64,000 bases of DNA from Neotamlana nanhaiensis (GTDB lineage Bacteria; Bacteroidota; Bacteroidia; Flavobacteriales; Flavobacteriaceae), in the NCBI RefSeq assembly GCF_000943555.1, contig NZ_JTDV01000001.1, positions 310,001 to 374,000 of the forward strand, given 5' to 3'. A program made the translations under genes and the position numbers. Shown here one piece after another: positions 25,318-32,667 of the stretch; the first letter of the stretch is position 1; each line of letters opens with the position of its first letter. Below the pieces are notes generated by a model. It did not search any database. It saw only the letters and a program-made list of their open reading frames with translations, and had not been told where the DNA came from.

Positions 25318-27150
25318 TTAAGCTTTACCGTCCATTTTATCTTTTAATGCTTGTAAAGCATCGTTTGCATCACCTAAAGTTGGTTTAGCTTCGGCAGCTG
25401 CAGCTTCTGCTTTTCTTACCGCTTGCTTAACTATTTTAGCTTCTTCAGCTTTAAATACAGCAGTATGAGATGCTACTACACGTTTAAATTCTTTGTTAAA
25501 TTCAATGATTTTAAACTCTGCGCTTTCACCTTTTTTAAGTTTACTTCCGTCTTCTTTCTCTAAGTGACGAGAAGGAATAAATGCAACGATATCTTCGTTA
25601 AACTCAACAGTTGCTCCTTTGTCTACTAATTCAGAGATTTCAGCAGTATGAACAGATTCTAAAGCGAATTCAGTTTCATACTTATCCCAAGGATTCTCGG
25701 TAGTTTGTTTATGACCTAAGCTTAATTTACGTCCTTCAACATCTAATTCTAATACAACAACGTCTAACTTATCGCCAACTGCACAGAACTCGCTTGGGTG
25801 CTTAATTTTCTTAGTCCAAGATAAATCTGAAATATAAATTAATCCATCAATACCTTCTTCTAATTCAACAAATACACCAAAGTTTGTAAAGTTACGTACA
25901 ACACCAGTATGCTTAGAACCTAATGGGTATTTAGTTGTAATATCTGTCCATGGATCTGGGTGTAATTGTTTAATACCTAGAGACATTTTACGCTCTTCTC
26001 TATCTAAAGTTAAGATAACCGCTTCAACCTCGTCGCCAACAGCTACGAAATCTTGCGCCGAACGTAAATGTGTAGACCATGACATTTCAGATACGTGAAT
26101 TAATCCTTCAACACCATCAGCTACTTCAATAAATGCACCATAATCTGCAATTACAACAACTTTACCTTTTACTTTATCACCAACAGCAACAGTATCAGCT
26201 AAAGCTTCCCATGGGTGCTTGCTTAATTGTTTTAAACCTAATTGGATTCTTGATTTATCTTCATCAAAATCAAGGATTACCACGTTAAGTTTTTGGTCTA
26301 ATTCTACAATCTCGTTAGGGTGGTTAATACGAGACCAAGAAAGGTCTGTAATATGGATTAAACCATCTACGCCACCAAGGTCGATAAATACACCGTAAGA
26401 AGTGATGTTTTTCACAACACCTTCTAATACTTGACCTTTTTCTAACTGACCAATAATTTCTTTCTTTTGCTCTTCGATATCAGCCTCGATAAGTGCTTTA
26501 TGAGACACAACAACGTTTTTAAATTCGTGGTTAATTTTAACAACCTTGAATTCCATTGTTTTATTAACGTACTGATCGTAATCGCGAATTGGTTTTACAT
26601 CAATTTGAGAACCTGGTAAGAATGCTTCGATACCGAAAACATCTACAATCATACCACCTTTAGTTCTACATTTAACAAAACCGTTAACGATTTCTCCAGT
26701 TTCGTGAGCTTTATTTACGCGATCCCATGCTTTAATTACACGAGCTTTACGGTGAGATAATACTAATTGTCCTGTTGCATCTTCACGTACATCAATTAAT
26801 ACCTCAACCTTATCTCCAACTGCTAAGTTAGGATTGTAACGAAATTCGTTTAATGAAATTACACCTTCAGATTTTGCGTTAATATCGATGATAGCATCGC
26901 GATCTGTAATGTGAATTACGGTACCTTCAACAACTTCGTCGTCTAAAGTATCAACAAAATTTTCAGCTACTAATTTTTCAAATTCTTTTAATTGTAAATC
27001 GTCAACCTCATCAATACCTTCTTGGTAATTGTGCCAGTTAAACTCTTTTAAGAATTTTTCAGGGTTTGCTTGAGCTTCAGATACTACTGGAGCTTCTTCT
27101 TTTTTAGCTTCAGTAGATTCTACTTGAGCGTCTTGTGCTTTTTCAGCCAT
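25318..27150 (-). CDS. rpsA: 30S ribosomal protein S1
   Basis: A 610-residue mRNA-binding ribosomal protein. Six S1 OB-fold repeats can be followed; the central four are well conserved (for example GVVKNITSYGVFIDLGGVDGLIHITDLSW, about 240-270, and similar units about 327, 413 and 500). An acidic, alanine-rich N-terminal extension of about 30 residues and a charged C-terminus (KQAVRKAEAAAAEA) are typical of Bacteroidota S1. Single gene with a long structured leader and a strong terminator. Confidence 0.97.
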   Translation of the reverse strand: MAEKAQDAQVESTEAKKEEAPVVSEAQANPEKFLKEFNWHNYQEGIDEVDDLQLKEFEKLVAENFVDTLDDEVVEGTVIHITDRDAIIDINAKSEGVISLNEFRYNPNLAVGDKVEVLIDVREDATGQLVLSHRKARVIKAWDRVNKAHETGEIVNGFVKCRTKGGMIVDVFGIEAFLPGSQIDVKPIRDYDQYVNKTMEFKVVKINHEFKNVVVSHKALIEADIEEQKKEIIGQLEKGQVLEGVVKNITSYGVFIDLGGVDGLIHITDLSWSRINHPNEIVELDQKLNVVILDFDEDKSRIQLGLKQLSKHPWEALADTVAVGDKVKGKVVVIADYGAFIEVADGVEGLIHVSEMSWSTHLRSAQDFVAVGDEVEAVILTLDREERKMSLGIKQLHPDPWTDITTKYPLGSKHTGVVRNFTNFGVFVELEEGIDGLIYISDLSWTKKIKHPSEFCAVGDKLDVVVLELDVEGRKLSLGHKQTTENPWDKYETEFALESVHTAEISELVDKGATVEFNEDIVAFIPSRHLEKEDGSKLKKGESAEFKIIEFNKEFKRVVASHTAVFKAEEAKIVKQAVRKAEAAAAEAKPTLGDANDALQALKDKMDGKA

Positions 27151-27318
27151 TTAATTAATTTTTGCAGATTTTTCTTTAATATTTAAAGTTGAACCTACAT
27201 TTTGTATTCTGTATGCTACGGAAGATTTAAGCGACTGACACACAGAAGCGTTATCATTTATTTTAAATCAGATTCCTTTTATCTTTTCCGTCGATTCGCT
27301 AAAAGGAGTGCAAAAATA
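27151..27318 (-). promoter_or_regulatory. rpsA promoter and structured 5' leader
   Basis: A TATTTTTG -7 box (27318-27311, minus strand) implies a leader of about 155 nt. It contains a stem CCTTTT / AAAAGG enclosing AGCGA and ACGGAA, and a 9-bp stem TTCTGTGTG / CATACAGAA (27247-27239 with 27215-27207) whose loop carries TCGCT and TTCCGT, complementary to the first loop. This could be an autoregulatory S1 site (inference). Confidence 0.5.
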
Positions 27319-27477
27319 CAAACATTAAACTTAATTACCTAATTATGAGAAGATAAATTATTTGTGACTTTTTTAAGTTTTGTGTGTCTTAAAGGTGAGA
27401 ACAAAGTTAAAATACAATTAATAAGTTCTTGTAAAAAAATTATTATCTTTAAACATAAATTAATTAAAACTTACAAC

Positions 27478-27858
27478 ATGGCAGTAAAAGAAAAATACCA
27501 ACCAGTTCTAGATTTAGGTGAAGCGTTAAACATTCAAAATGGCGACGTTTGGGTTGAAGGCGATATTTTAAAAGTAAAAGGTATGGCTAAAACCCAATAC
27601 GAAAAAAACATTATTTGGGATAAAATAAAAGAAATTGGTGGCGAAAAACCAACCGATATTAAAGCAAACATAACTGTTGAAGACGAAACGGTTTACCACA
27701 GACATATTGTTGCTAGCGGAGAAACTTTAGGAAAAATAGCTAAACACTACTACGGTGATGCTATGAAATACAAAGAAATTTTTGCTGCGAATACCGATAT
27801 ATTAAAAAACCCAGATTTAATTCACCCAGATCAAGTATTGGTGATTCCAAACTTATAA
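27478..27858 (+). CDS. BON/LysM-domain protein, Kbp (YgaU)-like
   Basis: 126 residues from ATG 27478 (MAVKEKYQPVLDLGE); the GTG upstream at 27364 would add an unlikely lysine and isoleucine-rich extension. The N-terminal half resembles a BON domain (DVWVEGDILKVKGMAKTQYEKNIIWDKIKEIGG), the C-terminal half is LysM (HIVASGETLGKIAKHYYGDAMKYKEIFAANTDILKNPDLIHPDQVLVIP). The E. coli counterpart Kbp binds potassium. No signal peptide, so it is probably cytosolic. Confidence 0.87.
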   Translation: MAVKEKYQPVLDLGEALNIQNGDVWVEGDILKVKGMAKTQYEKNIIWDKIKEIGGEKPTDIKANITVEDETVYHRHIVASGETLGKIAKHYYGDAMKYKEIFAANTDILKNPDLIHPDQVLVIPNL

Positions 27859-27882
27859 ATAATAAAACTTATAGTTTTTATG

Positions 27883-27915
27883 AAGACGAGCCATTTGGGT
27901 TCGTCTTTTTTTTAT
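27883..27915 (+). terminator. Intrinsic terminator after the BON/LysM gene
   Basis: Stem GACGAGCC / GGGTTCGTC with one G-U pair and an ATTT loop, followed by a run of eight T, 25 nt after the stop codon. Confidence 0.85.
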
Positions 27916-27984
27916 GCATTCACCTTATTATTTCATGCATAAACCGCAATTTCTTTCTCGTAACCCCAAATATTAATAGGTTTG
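27914..27984 (+). promoter_or_regulatory. lytS-type gene promoter with 21-bp direct repeat (candidate LytTR site)
   Basis: ATGCATTCACCTTA (27914-27927) and ATGCATAAACCGCA (27935-27948) are direct repeats offset by 21 bp. Their ACCGCA box ends 28 bp before a perfect -7 box TAGGTTTG (27977-27984). The neighbouring dioxygenase gene has the same layout. Binding by the co-encoded LytTR regulator is inference. Confidence 0.55.
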
Positions 27985-28000
27985 TAGCAACATTAAACTC

Positions 28001-29071
28001 ATGACAAGCATTTTAAAAAACAAACCTTTACTAGTAAACCTACTAATAGGGATTGGTTTAATTAGTATTCCTTTTTTAGCATCACCAGATTTAAGCTCTG
28101 GTTTTGATATGCTTAGCGTAAAAGGATTTCAACAAAGTTTACTCAGCTACACGTTACTAGTCATTTTTTTCTATGTGAATTATTATGTCATTATTCCTAA
28201 ACTTTACATCACTAAAAAATGGCTTTTATTTGCGCTTACTATGATTGTTTGTTATCTCATTATTTTAAAATTACCTCAGGCTTTAATTCAAGATTTTAAT
28301 GCTCCACCTTTCAACCCGCCAGTAAATAATCCATTTCAAAATACACCTCCGCCAGTTAATGGTTTTAAAAAGCATCCTTTTGTAGGTTTACTGTCGCGCG
28401 ATAATTATGTATTTCAGTTTTTTGGAGTTTTTATTTTGTCCTTATTCTTGAAATTTAATGAGCACTTAAATGAAATTAAAAATGAAAAATTAACAACCGA
28501 AGTTTCGTATTTAAAAGCGCAAATTAATCCGCATTTTCTCTTTAATACTTTAAATAGTTTGTATGCGTTGGCTTTAACAAAATCTGATAAAGCACCTAAC
28601 GCTATTTTAAAACTATCCGATTTAATGCGCCACGTCGTGTCTGAAAGCAATAAGGATTACATCTCCTTAGAAAAAGAAATAAAATATATTAAAAATTTTA
28701 TCGATTTACAGCAGCTACGTTTAAACGAAAACACAAAACTCATTACAAATTTTAAGGGTGATTTTAATAGATGTAAAATTGCACCTTTGTTACTCATTTC
28801 ATTTATTGAAAATGCTTTTAAATATGGCGTAAACACCACCGAATCGTCACAAATTTTTATTAATATTGAAGTAGACCACACTAAATTATTAACTTTAAAC
28901 GTTGAAAATACTATTGTTGCTGTTGCTAATTCTGAAGTGAATAAACCAACCGAAAAAGGATTAAAAAACACTAAAAAACAACTCAAGTATTTATACCCAA
29001 ACAAACACGATTTATTAATTTCGAAAGAAGCTGATAAATTTAGAGTACATTTAACCATTCAATTAGAATAA
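28001..29071 (+). CDS. LytS-family sensor histidine kinase
   Basis: A 356-residue kinase with four N-terminal membrane helices (about 12-30, 48-66, 76-94, 135-150), a proline-rich periplasmic loop (about 100-125) and a His_kinase domain. The phospho-acceptor is H178 in INPHFLFNTLNSL, the N box is in PLLLISFIENAFKYG (about 266-280), and the G box is reduced to KGLKNTKKQLKYLYP. This is the common 5TM-less LytS type of Flavobacteriia. Its stop abuts the response-regulator ATG. The signal is unknown. Confidence 0.92.
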   Translation: MTSILKNKPLLVNLLIGIGLISIPFLASPDLSSGFDMLSVKGFQQSLLSYTLLVIFFYVNYYVIIPKLYITKKWLLFALTMIVCYLIILKLPQALIQDFNAPPFNPPVNNPFQNTPPPVNGFKKHPFVGLLSRDNYVFQFFGVFILSLFLKFNEHLNEIKNEKLTTEVSYLKAQINPHFLFNTLNSLYALALTKSDKAPNAILKLSDLMRHVVSESNKDYISLEKEIKYIKNFIDLQQLRLNENTKLITNFKGDFNRCKIAPLLLISFIENAFKYGVNTTESSQIFINIEVDHTKLLTLNVENTIVAVANSEVNKPTEKGLKNTKKQLKYLYPNKHDLLISKEADKFRVHLTIQLE

Positions 29072-29755
29072 ATGATTAAAGCCATTGCCATAGACGACGA
29101 ACCTCTTGCCCTTCAAATAATAGACGTTTATTGCAATTCTTCTTCCGTAGTTCGTTTAGAAAAAACCTTTTCCGATTTAACTAATGCCAAGAAATACCTC
29201 AACAAATTCCCTATTGATGTTATTTTTTTAGATATAGAAATGCCCAAAACTAACGGCATCGAATTTTATAAAAGTTTAAACAGAGAAATCAAAGTTATTT
29301 TCACCACAGCTTACGACCACTACGCAGTTGAAGGTTTTAATGTAAATGCCGTAGATTATTTACTAAAACCTTTTTCTCTTGAACGCTTTAACGAAGCTAT
29401 TGACCGTGTACAGAAACTAAAAGCTTCAGAACATAATAATCCTGAAGAAAACACACATTTATCTATTCGTGCTAACTATAAACTTAATCGTATTCCGTTG
29501 GAAACTATCTTATATATTGAAGCTATGGACGACTATGTTAAAATTCATATTAAAGATGAAAAAACCATTGTAGCACGATCAACCATGAAAGGTATTTTAG
29601 AAAACTTACCCGAAAATCAATTCATCCGCATTCATAAATCTTATATTATTCCTTCAAAAAATATTAAACACATCTCTACAAGCGAAATATCGTTAGGATA
29701 CATTAGTCTTCCGTTGGGAAATAGTTATAAAAAAATGTTAGAAAACTTACTTTAA
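29072..29755 (+). CDS. LytTR-family response regulator
   Basis: A 227-residue regulator: a receiver domain (1-120) with acidic pair D8/D9, phosphorylation site D54 in IFLDIEMPKTNG and the lysine of LLKPFS near 104, then a LytTR DNA-binding domain (about 130-227) with LNRIPLETILYIEAMDDYVKIH and FIRIHKSYIIP. LytTR proteins bind short direct repeats about 21 bp apart. Such repeats precede both this operon and the next gene, making that dioxygenase gene a probable target. Confidence 0.94.
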   Translation: MIKAIAIDDEPLALQIIDVYCNSSSVVRLEKTFSDLTNAKKYLNKFPIDVIFLDIEMPKTNGIEFYKSLNREIKVIFTTAYDHYAVEGFNVNAVDYLLKPFSLERFNEAIDRVQKLKASEHNNPEENTHLSIRANYKLNRIPLETILYIEAMDDYVKIHIKDEKTIVARSTMKGILENLPENQFIRIHKSYIIPSKNIKHISTSEISLGYISLPLGNSYKKMLENLL

Positions 29756-29764
29756 TTCATTTTT

Positions 29765-29827
29765 ACCGCAAATTTTAGATAACAAACCGCATAAAATTCT
29801 TTATCAATAACCTATTAGATACATTTA
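29765..29827 (+). promoter_or_regulatory. Dioxygenase-gene promoter with 21-bp ACCGCA direct repeat (candidate LytTR site)
   Basis: ACCGCA at 29765-29770 and 29786-29791, exactly 21 bp apart, lie 28 bp before a TACATTTA -7-like box (29820-29827). The distance is identical to that in the lytS promoter. The -33 TTG is missing in both, which fits activator-dependent promoters (inference). Confidence 0.55.
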
Positions 29828-29851
29828 CTTTAATATGAAAAACTAATAGCT

Positions 29852-30574
29852 ATGAAAAGAAAAGATTTTTTTAAAAAAGGATTAGCAGGTCTTGGCACTA
29901 TTGTGGCGGTTCCTGCATTATTATCGGCATGTTCAACTGAAGATTCTGAAGACATTAAAAATACAAACGACAGCAATGATACTGGCAGTGAAACCGATGG
30001 CGACTGCTCACTATCGCCAAGTGAGACTGCGGGTCCGTTTCCAATTAAGACTCCTTCCGATTTAGTTAGAGAAAACATTATTGGCGATCGCTCTGGTGTA
30101 GCCTTATTAATTACACTAACCATACAAGACCAAAGCGACGATTGCGAGCCTCTTTCTGGAGTTTATGTTGATTTATGGCATTGCGATGCTCAAGGCGATT
30201 ACTCCGAATATGGCGGCACAGGGATGCAAAGCACAAATTACACCAACAACCACTTTTTAAGAGGAAGACAAACTACCGATGCCAACGGGCAAGCTTCATT
30301 TATTAGCATTTTTCCTGGTTGGTACAATGGTAGAGCACCACACATACACATTGAAGTTTTAGATCAAAACGAAAACTCTATTCGCGTAACACAAATAGCT
30401 TTTCCTAAAGATATTTGCGACACAGTTTATGCAACATCCGATTATAACGGAGAAGCCAATACTTTAAATGAAAGTGACAATGTTTTTTCCGATAGTTTGG
30501 ACGGAAATATGCTAGACTCAATTACTGGCAACACTACCGACGGATACACTCTTTTAAAAACAATTACTGTATAA
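29852..30574 (+). CDS. Intradiol ring-cleavage dioxygenase-like lipoprotein
   Basis: A 240-residue exported protein. Residues 1-27 form a signal peptide ending in lipobox LSAC; the KRK start lacks the twin arginine of a strict Tat signal. A serine/aspartate-rich linker leads to an intradiol dioxygenase domain with SPSETAGPFP, GVYVDLWHCDAQGDYSEYG and FPGWYNGRAPHIHIEV. Tyrosines and the HIH histidines supply the Fe(III) site, as in catechol 1,2-dioxygenases. Extracytoplasmic members are known in Bacteroidota, but substrates are not. Probably controlled by the adjacent LytS/LytTR pair. Confidence 0.87.
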   Translation: MKRKDFFKKGLAGLGTIVAVPALLSACSTEDSEDIKNTNDSNDTGSETDGDCSLSPSETAGPFPIKTPSDLVRENIIGDRSGVALLITLTIQDQSDDCEPLSGVYVDLWHCDAQGDYSEYGGTGMQSTNYTNNHFLRGRQTTDANGQASFISIFPGWYNGRAPHIHIEVLDQNENSIRVTQIAFPKDICDTVYATSDYNGEANTLNESDNVFSDSLDGNMLDSITGNTTDGYTLLKTITV

Positions 30575-30637
30575 ATATTTACCCTGAGTTTGGGTTAATA
30601 GCTTTTTTTTTGATTGATTTAATTTGAATTGTTTTTA

Positions 30638-30668
30638 GAGGCTCTGCTTGAAAAAGTAGAGTCTTTTT
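30638..30668 (+). terminator. Probable intrinsic terminator after the dioxygenase gene
   Basis: GGCTCTGC pairs with GTAGAGTC (two G-U pairs) around an A-rich loop, followed by TTTTTT, reaching the stop codon of the convergent cmk gene. Confidence 0.6.
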
Positions 30669-31369
30669 TAGGTCTCACTATTTTGTTTTATAGCAACCTC
30701 AACTAACTGAAGAATTTTAGTAAACTGCTCTTCTAAAGTCATTTTAGAATTATCTATTTCTATAGCGCCTTCTGCTTTTACAAGCGGGGAATCTTCACGG
30801 TTAGAATCGATATAATCACGTTCTTGTACGTTTTTTAAAACTGCTTCGTATTCAATATTATCTCCACGCTCAATCAATTCGTTGTAACGTCTTTCTGCTC
30901 TTGTCTCAGGTGACGCTGTCATGAACAATTTAAGTTCAGCATCAGGAAAAACCACGGTTCCAATATCGCGACCATCCATTACAATACCTTTATCCTGCCC
31001 CATTTTTTGCTGCTGCTCTACCAGTTTTTTTCTAACTTCAGATATAGCCGCAACTTTACTTACAAAACTCGATACTTCTAAAGTTCTAATTTGCTTTTCT
31101 ATGTTTTCACCATTAAGATACACTTCAGCAAAACCTTTCTCTGGATTAAATTTAAAACCGATTTCAATTTTAGGTAAATCCGTTACTAATCCATCAACAT
31201 TAAAATTCGATGCATCGATAAAACCATTTTGCATAGCATAATACGTAACAGCACGGTACATAGCGCCCGTATCTACATACACATAACCCAAATGTTTAGC
31301 GAGTTGTTTGGCGACTGTACTTTTTCCTGTTGACGAAAATCCGTCTATAGCTATGGTGATTTCTTGCAT
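30668..31369 (-). CDS. cmk: Cytidylate kinase
   Basis: A 233-residue (d)CMP kinase. The P-loop GFSSTGKST (9-17), DTGAMYRAVTYYA (about 33-45), the substrate-binding arginines in MDGRDIGTVVFPDA (about 136-149) and the lid segment RAERRYNEL, RDYIDSNREDSPL are complete. It follows porQ and lon on the same strand (lon, porQ, cmk order of transcription), a neighbourhood repeated in many Flavobacteriia. Confidence 0.96.
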   Translation of the reverse strand: MQEITIAIDGFSSTGKSTVAKQLAKHLGYVYVDTGAMYRAVTYYAMQNGFIDASNFNVDGLVTDLPKIEIGFKFNPEKGFAEVYLNGENIEKQIRTLEVSSFVSKVAAISEVRKKLVEQQQKMGQDKGIVMDGRDIGTVVFPDAELKLFMTASPETRAERRYNELIERGDNIEYEAVLKNVQERDYIDSNREDSPLVKAEGAIEIDNSKMTLEEQFTKILQLVEVAIKQNSET

Positions 31370-31487
31370 TATAAAACTGACGTAATTACCTTAAATATTT
31401 AAAAGTTTGAAGTGGCAAAAATACTTAAATTAAAACGAATTGAAAGTGTAAAAATAACAATGAAAATTTAAAACTATAGATTATCTA

Positions 31488-32507
31488 TTATTGCAAATCT
31501 ATCTGCAAGCCCAAAAAGTTAGCATTGGCGGCACTGGTGTATTTGGCATGAGTATAACTAAATCGCAAGCGGTTCATTTTTAAACCTACACCTACCGAAA
31601 TACCAGAAAAGTTACGTTGCTCTAAAACACGAAGCTCCTCGCCTCGCCTAAAATTATATCCAACTCTTATGTTAAAACCGCCTTCTGGAAAAATTTCAGC
31701 GCCTAAAATGGTATGTCGAATAATTTCACCTAAAAACCCCACTTTCTCTTCGGTTTCATTTCCATTTAAATCGCTTGTGGTTCGTGAGGGATTTGAAAAC
31801 GCAATTGGCCATTGCTGTAAATTCTCGAAAGTAACATGCCAACGAATAGGCACATTTTCAAGTTTTTGAGATAAACCTAAAGCAACCTCAAATGGCAGTG
31901 ATTCTTGTAAACCTGCATAAGTAGTAATTTGTGAACCTAAGTTTCTAACGACTAATGCTGCATTAAAATCTAAATTTTCATCAATATAAATTAAACCTAA
32001 ATCTACCGCAGCTCCAAACGAGGTGTATTCTTCGAGTTTAGAAGTAATTAATTTTAAATTTCCTCCAAAATAAAAATCGGAATACCCTATTTGCGTCGCA
32101 TAACCAAGAGATAATGCAGTTTCGCCTCCAGAGAATGTTCCTGTGGAGTTACCATCTTCATCATAGCCATCAAATTTCCCGTAATTTATATAAGTTACCC
32201 CAGCATGAAAAGTTTGTGTACGTCTATCTACAGTATATGCATATGCCGCTGTACCATAACCAATACCACCTAAATAACTCGTGTAGTTTAAGGCCAATTG
32301 GTTATCCATATCTACATTTATTGTGGCTGGATTGTAAAGCGCTTGGGTAACATCGTAATCTACATTAGTTAACACCTTACCGCCTAAAGCTGCTTGCCGT
32401 GGAGCAGAAATTAAATTTAAAAATTGATAGGTATGTTCGCCTCCTATTTGAGCATAGGACACATAACCAATAACAACAATTAAAAGTAGGACAGTTTTTC
32501 TTAGCAT
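31488..32507 (-). CDS. porQ: Type IX secretion system protein PorQ
   Basis: A 339-residue outer-membrane beta-barrel protein with signal peptide (residues 1-20, ending YAQ). The opening GGEHTYQFLNLISAPRQAALGGK and the NPATINVDMDNQLALNY segment are characteristic of PorQ, a FadL/PorV-like component of the type IX secretion machinery. In Porphyromonas, PorQ forms part of the attachment complex with PorU, PorV and PorZ that links cargo to lipopolysaccharide. It lies between lon and cmk. Confidence 0.92.
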   Translation of the reverse strand: MLRKTVLLLIVVIGYVSYAQIGGEHTYQFLNLISAPRQAALGGKVLTNVDYDVTQALYNPATINVDMDNQLALNYTSYLGGIGYGTAAYAYTVDRRTQTFHAGVTYINYGKFDGYDEDGNSTGTFSGGETALSLGYATQIGYSDFYFGGNLKLITSKLEEYTSFGAAVDLGLIYIDENLDFNAALVVRNLGSQITTYAGLQESLPFEVALGLSQKLENVPIRWHVTFENLQQWPIAFSNPSRTTSDLNGNETEEKVGFLGEIIRHTILGAEIFPEGGFNIRVGYNFRRGEELRVLEQRNFSGISVGVGLKMNRLRFSYTHAKYTSAANANFLGLQIDLQ

Positions 32508-32667
32508 ATTTACAGCGCAAAGTAAATAAATCTATCTTAAAACGGCGATAAACAGCATTTATTTTAATTAAATAATGTCATTTTAAACTAATTTGAAATA
32601 CTCATTTCTAGAGTAGAATTTTCATTAAATTTAAAATGACATTTAAAGTATTTATAGCTTTATAAAA

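Noticed and set aside
27364-27477. N-terminal extension of the BON/LysM gene from a GTG start.
   Set aside because: The extension is basic and isoleucine-rich, unlike the family, and the ATG at 27478 gives the normal protein start.
28001-30574. Polysaccharide- or aromatic-utilisation locus around the dioxygenase.
   Set aside because: No SusC/SusD pair, glycosidase or further aromatic catabolism gene is present nearby.
31488-32507. A larger type IX secretion or gliding cluster around porQ.
   Set aside because: The neighbours cmk and lon are housekeeping genes; no por, gld or spr genes other than porQ are in the window, as is usual for the dispersed T9SS genes.
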